Below, piece by piece: positions 46,957 to 57,020 of a stretch of DNA of 64,000 bases (the stretch's first letter is position 1; every line of letters begins with the position of its first letter). The position numbers and the translations under genes are program-made. The notes below the pieces were generated by a model that was not told where the DNA came from, ran no database searches, and saw only the letters and a program-made list of their open reading frames with translations. Origin of the DNA: Paragonimus westermani (taxonomy: Eukaryota; Platyhelminthes; Trematoda; Plagiorchiida; Troglotrematidae); contig QNGE01000127.1 in assembly GCA_008508345.1 (NCBI GenBank), positions 151,502 to 215,501 on the forward strand. Reading direction: 5' to 3'.

Positions 46957-47162
46957 ACCTGTATGGCTGGTTTGAATTTATTACACAGAGACTAAGCCAC
47001 CGGTCAGACAGTTGTTATTGGCATGATTCGTTCGATACATTACGTTCGTCCATTGGTTCAACCACACAGATTGGTCATTCAACCGGGCAACTTGGATCCA
47101 GGGTAGACGCAACATGTGAAGGAACTACTTTTGATGATATGATACCATGGCAACCAGTCTGA
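46957..47162 (+). CDS. Possible terminal exon, unrecognised
   Basis: A strong acceptor (catctttttttccataattcatccttag) ends at 46956. Two leading bases and 67 codons lead to TGA at 47160-47162. Residues include LYGWFEFITQRLSHRSDSCY and DATCEGTTFDDMIPWQPV. The frame is also open upstream of the acceptor. It is 0.8 kb after the 45947-46154 candidate; since both end in stops they would be alternative ends or unrelated. Confidence 0.3.
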
Positions 47163-47394
47163 CTCCGGTAGCCTCATTCGAGTGACTTTTGGTGGGTTAT
47201 TTGCCATGCGATAGACTACTAGAAAGGCTTGATCAGTGGTTACCTAAAGCTTACTTTCAACCAGACCAGCGGGGATAGCACCACTGATCGATTGTGTTTT
47301 TTGCATCCTACCACGTGCTTTCAAATTCTCCTCGGTTCGACTAAGATAACTCAACTAACATCATGATCATTATCTTCATCACCATAAACAGCAA

Positions 47395-47755
47395 TACATC
47401 AGTGGTCATCGCTGATGCTCAACTGCCATACAACCATGAAGAAAAAATCAAGTACTGGCTAGGAAGAAAACTGAAGCGGGGTTAGTGATCCTAACTGCTA
47501 AAAACAGCTGCGGCTGTATTTAAACACATCTTGCAAACAAACGAACGGGCTGTAAGTGTAATCAAGGCGTCATCACCAAGGCAGCTTCCTTACGGCTTTC
47601 ACTGCCTCGAATCATTAAATGCACTCACTCCACGGGCAACTCGGCTGAAAAACGATAACATTCTCTCCACTGAGCCCGATTAGCCGCCATCTCCCATAAC
47701 GTCTCCAGCCACAGTCCATGTCTGTCGCAGGTGTTACCCCGGGTGACTCAGGTCC
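47395..47755 (-). repeat. RTE-like LINE 3' tail, 5'-truncated
   Basis: The stretch is alignable to 28415-28790 over most of its length. Shared phrases include cttgcaaacaaac, gctgtaagtg, aaggcgtcatca, gcagcttcct-acggctttcactgcc, atcattaaat-cactca and gattagccgccatctc. The tail end is acatcagtggtcatcgctgatgctcaactgcc. Similarity fades after about 47755, so almost only the 3' UTR was inserted or kept. Confidence 0.85.
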
Positions 47756-48755
47756 GATAATTCCACTTCGAAGAGTACCAAGCTGTTTCAAACTTCAGCG
47801 TTTCAGTGCTGTACCTTTAAATTCGACACGATTCCTGCCTATAGCGCGCTATTAGGCCTTCAAGCATTCATTGAGGTCAACGTAGTCAGTAAGAGATTTG
47901 ATCGATTCCTTTACCTCTGTCATAGTGATGGTAAATTTCAGGTACTCACTAAATGCATTAAGAACTTTGAACTGTGAGACGGCTGACACGATGTTGTCAG
48001 GTTTACGCGGGTAAAAACACCAGAGTAGCTCAAGAAACACAGACGGATGACTGTTTAACCTCTGTCTAGGGTTGATGGAATAAAGTTGGCTAGAAGGGGA
48101 GCAGTATCCGGCCTCATTTGTGAGCGCCGACAAACGTACTGATGAGAATCATTGACGATCACTTTGGTAATCATTGCAAGTGTAGCCTTCTCGAACACTT
48201 CCAGGATTGTGGTGATGCATTCTGTTTAACTGTAGTTTGGATATCATTTTTATTTATTTAAAAAACCGGGGTTCTACGTGCGGTCCTTCAGGAGTTAGCA
48301 ATATTTTGTTACCGAAGACTGTGAATATGACGTTCAAGAGACTAAACTGTATGTCTAAATCACTCTTCAGAACAGCTGAGGATAACCTGTTTTGTCCAAC
48401 AAACCTGTCAAGTTGCAATTTTTGTTCAGATTTCACCGGTAGTTGGGGTAAAACGTGTGATCTAGGGCTATACACAGATTATGAGGACAGTCGTAAAACC
48501 CCTACTTTGATCAAACTAACACAAAATATTGAAGAGTTACTGAGGTCAAACTAATCCTTCATCACCAGAAAACGTGCAACTTATTGCGGGGTGAAGTCCG
48601 TACACAGCCGGTAATCGTCAGCATTAAACCTGTTGGAGTAAACAAAAGAGATGCACAAATGAGCAAAAAACACGGGCTAATCGGCTGGTAATACAGCTGC
48701 ACGATGGGTTAATGACTAAAAGTAAAATTACCACTTCACTTAATAGGTGTATCGG
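47756..48755. other. Open frames on both strands, no recognised gene
   Basis: Minus frames 47852-48133 and 48254-48475 and a plus frame 48237-48554 overlap. The minus 48254-48475 frame has an acceptor-like tgtcctcataatctgtgtatag in front and possible donors inside (gacag|gtttgt). Because both strands are open and neither has a known motif, no gene is called. Confidence 0.3.
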
Positions 48756-48759
48756 TGAC

Positions 48760-48815
48760 GTGATGAGCAGTAGGTTGACGTCCAGCTAAGTGTTCGAGAG
48801 TTCGACTCCGTTGGT
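48760..48815 (+). repeat. Possible SINE head with Pol III B box
   Basis: The B-box consensus GTTCGANTCC is matched exactly by gttcgactcc at 48800-48809. An A-box-like tgagcagtaggttg lies at 48764-48777, about 36 bases before it, which is somewhat short for a tRNA. No cloverleaf could be drawn. Tentative tRNA-derived repeat. Confidence 0.25.
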
Positions 48816-49468
48816 GTTTGTTATGTCAACCTAATACTCATGAAACACGCAGTAGTGCCGGTTCTTCTTCATTGATTCTGCTACGAGTGAACGGTTGAGA
48901 TAGTCTCATTGAATGATGACAGGCTATTGGGAAAACTGTCAGTGACCTCGGAATGTTCGGCGAAGCCGCAATTCATTTCGTTGACATCGACAATGGAAGT
49001 ATGTTTTATAGTGTTGACATCAATGAAGTGTTTCACAATTCTCCATATATTCCAACATTTCCTCAGAGGTACGTCGACACTTACGAAGTTCGGCAGGCTT
49101 AATTCCTCTAATGTGTATTAGTTCACTGTAGAAAGGGCCACACACTGCATATCACATACGATCTGACCCATCGGAACGACCCAAGTTGAAACTGCTTGCG
49201 TGCGTATCACCACGAGTGGTTCGCATTCCGTTCACAGCAGAATCCCGAACGAAGAAGATCTGGGCCGTTTGAATAGAGGTCTTTGTTGCAGAATCGACCA
49301 CTACTAGTTTGTCAGATGTTGGGTTAGTGTGATCAGCAAATTCATATCTCTCTCTAAGAGAAAAGCTGGAAAATCTCCAACGGCACTTGTTTACTGATAG
49401 GACGCTAGAATCATCAACTACTCAAGCCTATTTACTGACCACCCCGTCACCCTGATAAACAGGGAGTT

Positions 49469-49666
49469 ATGTCTTCCTTTTTCTTACGAGCCATTAAGCG
49501 TCTCCTGAAGTTCACCTACTTGGTTGCCAGCACTACCTGCAGTGATGGTGCACTCCAGTTGCTGATAACCCACCGGGACAGTCGATATGCGGAGCAGATA
49601 CTTTCTAGCCGTTTCCTAAAGGTTTTGGGCCTCGGTCGAAAAGGGGACAAGAAGAGTAAGAAATAA
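49469..49666 (+). CDS. Possible small or terminal exon, basic C-terminus
   Basis: A 65-codon plus frame with a true ATG reads MSSFFLRAIKRLLKFTYLV, DGALQLLITHRDSRYAEQIL and SSRFLKVLGLGRKGDKKSKK before TAA. An acceptor-like cagcactacctgcag sits inside at about 49541, so only the last 42 codons may be coding. The Lys-rich end and regular amphipathic pattern look protein-like. Not recognised. Confidence 0.3.
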   Translation: MSSFFLRAIKRLLKFTYLVASTTCSDGALQLLITHRDSRYAEQILSSRFLKVLGLGRKGDKKSKK

Positions 49667-50805
49667 ACTGCCCCAATATCTTGAAAAAGGATTGACGGTT
49701 GGCTCTAAAATATCTTCTGGATTTGATTTAGGTTTACTTAAAGTGAAATTGCAGCTTTGGACTGTAGGGAACCAACACGCCAAACCCTCGTCGTTATATC
49801 ATGCTCAGAAGTCAATACATACATGTTTTCTCTCAAAATTCTTGACCTCCCTTAGACGTGTGAAGAACTCGTATGGTAAGAAACTTCATTGAACTATTCA
49901 ATTTGAAACCATGTCTAAGTTCAGTCTCAATGCTTCACTGTCTTTTTTGAATTAAATTCCATATACATCTTCACGGTAATAGCCAAGACGAGAGTCGGTG
50001 ACTGTCCCTTCCGATTAGTTGTTGATGAAGACCAAAGACGTCAAGTGCCCAATCACTGGTTCTTACAGGAAACTACTTGGGGAAAGAAGCAATCTGTTAT
50101 GTGGCCCGACAGTGACAACAGAAGATATACTGTGAAGGATGTCTGCTGCCTAGTCCATTGTAAATGGGTTGACGACGTAGGCGTTTGATCTGATAAGCAA
50201 GTCTTTTTGCGGGATCCTGTGAAACACCGCTAAAAGTACGAAACTCTACGTCTGCTGCTCTGCCTCCAACTCCCTTTTTATTCGCCACCTTTTCCAAGTA
50301 AAAGGCTTGCCGAGTGATACCGCCATTTCTGACATCTGTGCTGCCCCTCATGACTGACAATCCCTGGGTGTTTACTTTTCTCGTGCATGGGCGCAGCCAC
50401 TACTTGCTTCCAATTCTGCTTTGTACTTTCCTGCAGAGGTTGTCGAAACAAGTCTATGCGGTTATTTCAGTGGCTTACCGGCCTAACCACAAATAACGGA
50501 TGTTTTCCGGAACGGAGGATGTGTTGTCATCGATCCTGCTCAACTCGCATTCCAGTTCTATAACAATGAACTGATTCAATGAGATCTGGCGTGTCCCCGT
50601 CGCGCTGATCAGACTGCGCATAAATCTGGCGGAAGGTGATATAGTATCGAACCATTAATTGGGTTACGTTTGTCCTGTACAATTTCATCTTAATGTTGGT
50701 CCGCGCGGCGTCGGATATACGCCCAGAGTTTCTTTGGTGCTGTAGCCGATTCCACGACCAGCCTTTCCTTGTACTGCTGACGTCTTTTGGGCTTCACGAT
50801 ATTGT

Positions 50806-51690
50806 AGTGACCTCTCGTTCTCCATCAGAGTAGAAAGAAGACATCGGACCGGTTACTTTCGTTACGGTGCAAGATAGCAGTGGAACGGACACGCATTGAT
50901 TTCTATGAGGAATGTATTCGATCAAGCCAATTTACGACGTCGTTTGTTAAGCTGTTGTCTAAGGAGAAATTACCGAGAAACAACATCAGTCCTGTGAGAA
51001 TAACATGTTCACATATCGATGCCAGTCAGGAAAAGATTGACAAGTTCGTGGAAACCTAACATTACTTCGCTGGAGTTCTCAGTCGCTTTCACTGGTTTTC
51101 CGAGCGAAATATGAGATCTCCTTTAGAGACACCCTTGAAATAACTAGGAGTGGAACTCGTCGCCCTTTGCAACGCTCTCTTTCACGATCAGCCGAAATGA
51201 GTGTGTATCCTGGTGATGGTTTCAAACATGTGCACAACCTTTCGTCTACTATGTTCACCCAGATGCAGCTGGACTGATTTTCAAAATACCGCCCAAGAAC
51301 GTTAACAAGTTGAACACATAAGTTCAATTTGAATACATGTACGACCAATCGAAGGAACTGTCACCCACATCGCCTGATGAGACAGGCTGGTTCCGCGCAA
51401 AATTGGTGAATATCTCCAACCCGTTTTTTCGGCGTCCATCCGTCAACGGTGCTCTCTAAAGCAGGAACACTATCGAGCCATGAAGGAACTAAGAGACATG
51501 CAGCATCTGTCATTCGTTAAACCGGATAAAGGCTCAGGCGTGGTCGTCATGACCAAAGACGAATATTTAAGGAAAATGAATGTCATTCGCAATATATATC
51601 TTTTTTCTTTTCTGATGGAGTGGTTAAAGGGAACTCAGTGTTTCAAATACCTTTCGTTCTCCAATACACATAATAGGAATTGTGGTTAAG
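50806..51690 (+). pseudogene. Penelope-like element remnant (N-terminal region and RT entry)
   Basis: Two pieces on the plus strand. The first (about 50806-51058) reads RLLSLRCKIAVERTRIDFYE then ECIRSSQFTTSFVKLL, resembling the N-terminal helix region before the RT of Penelope-like elements. The second (about 51462-51600) reads EHYRAMKELRDMQHLSFVKP then DKGSGVVVMTKDEYLRKM. This matches the RT-entry signature ALKELxxxxDIVIxKADKGxxVVVMNxxDYxxKM. The catalytic RT palm and GIY-YIG endonuclease are not seen. Between the two pieces the frame is broken. Confidence 0.65.
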
Positions 51691-52221
51691 CGATGGTTTA
51701 TCCATCACAGGTGTCTGCGTTTGAGGATGGCGCACAGTTCAGCATCAGATCATGAGGGGCTCTTGGACTGAGAAAGACTACGACACACAGGCGTAAAACA
51801 TTTCACGGTAACGTTCATTTTGTCTCTGACTTTCCGTTGGTTCCAATCAATCTAGATCGTGAAATCACCCTACCCCAACGTTTTTGCCGAATTCCTTATT
51901 TTCATAAACGACGGATGAAAAGTGGAAGGAGTCCTAATCTAAAAATCAAATAAGTACGAGTGTAAGTGAACTTGCATGGAATATGAAATGCTTTCAGATA
52001 TAATGATATACAGTAATGTGGTTCACATGATGCTGGGAGTTAGGATTAAATTAAATTTTGACCATAGAACCCAGAAGAACCTTTAACATATATTAAACTA
52101 AGGAAGCTGAATAAAAGGACAGTTGTCAAGGTAACTTAGCTCGCGGTTTATCAAGCGATTACGTTGGTTAGTTTGCACGAATGACTGCCCACCTAGATTC
52201 ACAACACCCTTTGTTTCTCAG
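51691..52221. other. No recognisable gene
   Basis: The Penelope-like similarity ends and nothing else is recognised. Confidence 0.5.
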
Positions 52222-52511
52222 TTGATGTTGCTGTGAATGCGTTGCCGACTTACTATTCCAAGTTTATCAGCACTTTAGAAGCAGCACTTGTTACACCACT
52301 GCACGGTAATATCACCTTCGTCTGCGGAGCCCAGAGCTATCTTGCGCAACGCGCTTTCGAACTCACAGTGGCGGGGGTGTGGCTCATCGAACATTTACAA
52401 TCCCATCTGGATAGCACTTCCGAAAGCGGCGTCCGTTTGGGATTTTATGCTCCGTATTATCAGCAGGAAGCTCTAATTGACAAAGTTTCTGTTAGCACAT
52501 CTCTTTTATGA
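52222..52511 (+). CDS. Possible terminal exon, unrecognised protein
   Basis: An excellent acceptor (cacaacaccctttgtttctcag) ends at 52221. Two leading bases and 95 codons follow, up to TGA at 52509-52511. Residues include NALPTYYSKFISTLEAALVT, FVCGAQSYLAQRAFELTVAG and VWLIEHLQSHLDSTSESGVR, then LGFYAPYYQQEALIDK. The balance of residues is that of a folded helical protein. The opposite strand is not open. No family recognised. One of the better host exon candidates in the window. Confidence 0.42.
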
Positions 52512-52770
52512 TTCTGCGTACCTCATCCTAGCTGCCCACACTGTGGCTGCTCCGGACTGTACTCGTTAACCACGCTAGGTGCGTGTGTATGTCGACAAAG
52601 CTGAAAGGGGCATCAACATAGTTCCAGTTTTTTGCATGTTTGTTCGGTGAGGTGTCTTGGTGTTCGGGTCTACGTGCAAGCAGATACCACGCGTTTTGTT
52701 GAAGTAACTTTTAGGTCTTACTGTCGTATAACAACGTGAGCAGCAGTGTTTTTGTAAACGAATGGATCAC

Positions 52771-52950
52771 CTTAAAAATTCACATTGCGCCTCTTCAGAC
52801 AAGTTTCCCAAAGCTTCCGAAAACGGCTCAAACTTAGTTAGGCGAGCTCTCAACTCGTGGTCTAAGGACAGTTCTAGTGGGGGATTGCTATCCAGGTAGC
52901 AGAACTCTGAGCAGCTGTCCTCAATGTCACTGCTGGTGCGGATTTCGGAA
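52771..52950 (-). CDS. Possible internal exon, acidic, unrecognised
   Basis: On the minus strand a perfect branch-point sequence (tactaac, about 52985) is followed by the first AG at 52951 (ctaaaaccag). The frame then runs 59 codons, with one leading and two trailing bases, to the donor tttttaag|gtgatc at 52771. Residues include SSDIEDSCSEFCYLDSNPPL, HELRARLTKFEPFSEALGNL and SEEAQCEFL. The Asp/Glu/Ser-rich start and helical end look coding. The polypyrimidine tract is weak. Confidence 0.38.
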
Positions 52951-54312
52951 CTGGTTTTAGTGTCCCCGTCAGACCGGGTCAAAAGTTAGTATCCGCTATC
53001 ACTAAAACTGTGGTCATTCACTTCATTTCTTCCTTGCTGTGTTCAGTCTCACACTGTTGTCTTTAAAAGTACCACGTGGACTGTCGAACCACATAAAATG
53101 GATTGGAGTAGCGACGTGGAGCCGTTGAACTAATCAATACTTACCGACTATTGAGGGGCAACTACTAGACCTATGGTCAACCCTAGGCTCAAGGTTAGTT
53201 AGATCTATGACATAACTCCACTTTGTTTGTTGGAACATCAAAACCATTAGAGGGTTACCCCATCGGCTACACTACTTTCATCATATCCATAACGTACAGT
53301 CACTGAATAGCTAGGTTTACACAGCGCCTTTCGCAGTGTCTCACGGTTCACAAAGTCAAGCACCACATAAAGCAAATATAGCGATTGTCTGCCTTGCAAC
53401 ACTTACCTCGGATCTGACGAGGGACAGACACTATGCCAATCGTACTGTGACTTATCCGTAATCCATAGTGATCACCAGCTGCACAAGCTTCCAAAATGAA
53501 ACCTACTGAACAAAATGCCATTCAGAACATCTTTGTTTGCTTCCCTTGCTTTTAATCAAATGAACAGTAAAGACACTGTTGAACTATTACTGGATCTTTC
53601 CCAGGTCCCAGATAACGTGAAATAGCTCGTGTTGGAACGTGTTCAAAAAGTCTTCGTGGTCACCCATCTTCACTCACAGCCTTCATATCTCAGAGTTATT
53701 GATTAGCCTCCGGCTCCTCTTCCAAGTTCAAGGTGCGAAAATTTAAATGTTTCTACCCGGACAATGGTTGCCTGTCGACCAATCAAATCGTCAGAGTATA
53801 TGCACATTCTATCGTGTATGGGAATTGCCAGAGTGCCTAGTCACCAGCAGTGCTTTCTGGACTGGGTAGGTGGACAAACATTGTTTTAAGCGAATCACAG
53901 ATTTTCTCATGCTGTTACGCATAGTTGAATTCATACCTCGGAGTTTTTCCATTAATCCTCCGTGCTTCACAAGGCTTTCTGGTAAGTTGACTACAGAAAC
54001 TGTGGAGTTGGTTACTTCTGTCTTCAATACTTACGTCATGTGTGGATGTTTCAAGAGCTTCGTTCTCGTATAAAAACATTTATATGGTCCAATATTTGAT
54101 ACACCTCTTCTGGAAAGATTGTCTTTTTCTTCTGGTGAGAAGTATTAAATAGAGAATTGTCATGGTAATGAGGGGCTATTACATGTTAAAAAATTGTCTT
54201 CGTTTTGAGTCTCCTAACATCTAAACTTCTTCGCCAGTCAACGGAACTATAGCAGTAGGGTTTGCAAGGACGACTAAAGAACTTAGTCCTGAACAGTCTA
54301 AAATCCGATTTA
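52951..54312. other. No recognisable gene
   Basis: Short frames such as 53809-54027 (-) with no motif or splice support. Confidence 0.5.
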
Positions 54313-54546
54313 CACTCCACTCCGTTCAACCATCGTGCTTTCGTACAATCGTAGTATGGTACACAGGAATGGTTGTGTCGTGGATGAGTCCACAACGTAC
54401 TTTCGGCGGGAGTCCAGCACCAGTTTGTTGATTGGCACGTATATGTTGTCGATGGTCACAGCTTCTTTGGGTACATCAGTATCACGAAGCCGGAAGACGT
54501 CCTGTTGTATTGTTATGTCAAAGTTCAGTTCGTGCACTGAAACCAT
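54313..54546 (-). CDS. Possible exon, unrecognised
   Basis: The minus sequence gactgttttctctag leads directly into ATG GTT TCA at 54546. The frame runs 77 codons to TAA. Residues include HELNFDITIQQDVFRLRDT, DVPKEAVTIDNIYVPINKL and VLDSRRKYVVDSS. The text has the alternating pattern of beta strands. The plus strand is also open here and no convincing donor is seen, so confidence is low. Confidence 0.28.
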
Positions 54547-55559
54547 CTAGAGAAAACAGTCACCTACTCGCTGATTTCGAACTGGAAAGCTGATAATTGG
54601 ACTGTTCCTCTTCATCACCGACGTACTTGAACAAATCACTGAGCACAACCACATTCATTTACGTACGCTCCTCTCCTTGATTCCCATCTGGTTGTTCAAC
54701 AACACGGTTGACTGTTTCACGGCTCTAAACATGTTTTCGTGAGTTGCCATTGTTAAAAACGGTTAGTATCTTTTCCCCATCTCGTGTAACAACCATGGCT
54801 GTTAGCATACAAAGTACATACGACCCGTGGATGTCAAAAGCGGATCACCACAGCGTAACACGGTTAATTCAAAACCCATCTATATGTCTATCTATAAATG
54901 TACGCACTTAAGTTTTTAGGTATCGGTTATTTTCTTTTTTTTTTGTCAGTCGCTCTGTTCCGGTTTCACTACATGTTTAGTGATCGAATCTGATTGACGT
55001 GTACGACCTACTAACAATAATTCCTATTCATTTAGTTCCTGAACCGCCGTTCCTCAATTTGTCCAGATCCACAGTCTTAATAGATTGTTCTTATATTTAG
55101 CCGGACACGCGTTGTTTAGGAGCGGAGTACGGAACTAAAACGTGTACTCGCCACTGACACTTACGAAAACGTTTCGCTTGACAGTACATTTCTATCTTCC
55201 AGTGTTCATCATTTGCTTTAAATGTAGTCGATTCTCACAGTTAGATGAGGATAAATCTTGACCGCTTGCTTGCTAAAACCGCAGATGAGTATAATCTGGC
55301 TTAATCGTTCTCTCGGCTACCGTACACTGATTTGCATTTTTTTCGTGTGAACTGCTGTCATCCTTCCGACCGGCTGCATTCATGCGCGCTTAGTGTGCGT
55401 TCAGACAGTTTTGTTTTGATTGGGCCTTTTGTGTGGTTCACGCAATTACTTAGCAGCCAACTCGTACCACCCCTCTCTCCGCTTTGACAGCGTACTCATC
55501 TGCACCTACTAATCTGAACGAAGATGGTTCTGGCACTCTGATCGAGGGTTGGACGTTAT

Positions 55560-55640
55560 AGTCACACGTACAAATGAACAGACACGTAGAGAGACTTACA
55601 GACAGGCAGACCGAGCAATTGACTGCCAGACAGGCATGAA
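55560..55640. repeat. Imperfect GACA/CAGA-rich simple repeat
   Basis: The stretch gaacagacacgtagagagacttacagacaggcagaccgagcaattgactgccagacaggc is rich in irregular CAGA/GACA units. Low-complexity DNA. Confidence 0.6.
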
Positions 55641-55892
55641 GTCTGGCAGAAATGCAAGCAGTCGAATATACGTTTGATAGGAACCAGCCTTCTTCCACAA
55701 TCGATTTTTGCGAAAAAAAAAGTATTTTCCCACATATTTACGTCAATATAAACTAATGAACGCCACCTTTTTTGAAGTATTTTCCTATGAGCTCACTTAA
55801 ACTGTTTTGTTGGAAAAACGGTCAAACGGAATTGAAATTGGTTAGAATAAAGTTTGCTTAAGGAGCTGATTTATCAATCACGTTGAGTGAGA

Positions 55893-55966
55893 TTAATCCT
55901 CCTCATCGTCATCTTCCTGACCGTCATCGCCACGATCGTCCTTACAAAATCCTAGGACTAATTTAC
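55893..55966 (-). CDS. Possible acidic C-terminal exon
   Basis: The minus strand reads KDDRGDDGQEDDDEED and then TAA at 55893. AG acceptors precede it (for example gattttgtaag|gac at 55941). A poly-acidic C-terminus is common in chaperones, chromatin and translation factors. The same DNA can also be a decayed gat-type simple repeat like that at the end of the RTE tails, so this is only a hint. Confidence 0.2.
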
Positions 55967-56958
55967 GACCTGTTTACTCATGCGATTTTCATCGGATAAC
56001 CCACGTGCATGAGTGGTTGAGATAGCACGTCGATCGTAATTACCACAGCTGTTGCTGAGGGGTGCTCATCGGCTAGCTACTTAAAACACAGAATACCATG
56101 CCGCGAAGATGCAAAACCACCTAACCCTTGAAGCTCTCTTAATCGTAAGCAATGATCGAACTAGTTGCTGAGGAGGACATCGTTTAAACTCCTGTCACCC
56201 TTACAGAGTGTTACGACTGAATTGGTAGTTATTCGAGTCGTACGCAAAGGAATCAGTTTTGAACGTTGGTTGTTCTTTGGCAGAAAAATAACGGTTAAGA
56301 TGTTCGTACTTTTGACCGCTAATTTCCGGGTAAAAGATCTTCGGTTAGCTTGCCATAGGTTCTGGAAACAGTGTTGTTGTTCAGTTGCACTTATTTATAG
56401 CTGGTTTTCAGCTGCCACCCACAGTCCTGATAAGCTGGTAGCTAACGCAGACTAATTCATATGAAGTGTAGTCTTGCCACTGAGTGATAAACAGCGCGTT
56501 TAAATCTTTGATTATCACAATTCGCGTTCATCTGCTAAAGTCGAATAACACCTGCGAGTTAGCAACTAGATGGTTAAGAAGTGGGGATCGGTAGTTAGAA
56601 TTAAACAGGTTTCTTTTGCTAACTCAGAATATCGATTAGGACCTAGGTTGTTTTGACGTGTATCATGAATATCAACCAACAGTTAAGCACCTAGCTAAAT
56701 TCTGGATGACCCACCGGCTGAATGATAAAAAAACGATTACTTGACAAATCAAATCGGAGTTCGCCACTGTAATAAATTGACAACTGTACGTTTTCTCGGC
56801 TCTGCATCTTGTGATCCATCTAACGTTTAGTTGAATTAACCAAAAAATGGACGTCGGTGCATCAGTATGGTATTTGACATGTGGTAGGAGTGGACGGTGG
56901 TTATGGGGTGTGTGGGTAGAAGCAAGCGATACCGACTACTTCGGTGGACGTTCCTTAC

Positions 56959-57020
56959 CGAGTTGGTTGGTGAACTGTAAGCTTTGTATCTCATCAGCCA
57001 ACTATTGAAATCCGGTTTGC
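56959..57020 (-). CDS. Possible micro-exon
   Basis: The minus strand shows an acceptor gagtgtttttag|gc at 57020 and a strong donor ccaactcg|gtaagg after 56959. The 62 bases between contain two leading bases and twenty codons, KPDFNSWLMRYKAYSSPTNS. The frame also stays open beyond the donor. Both splice sites are better than most others in the window, but a match this short can arise by chance. Confidence 0.28.

Noticed and set aside
48237..48554. 105-codon plus frame with a coding look
   Set aside because: The minus strand is open across the same stretch with equal appeal, and no motif separates them.
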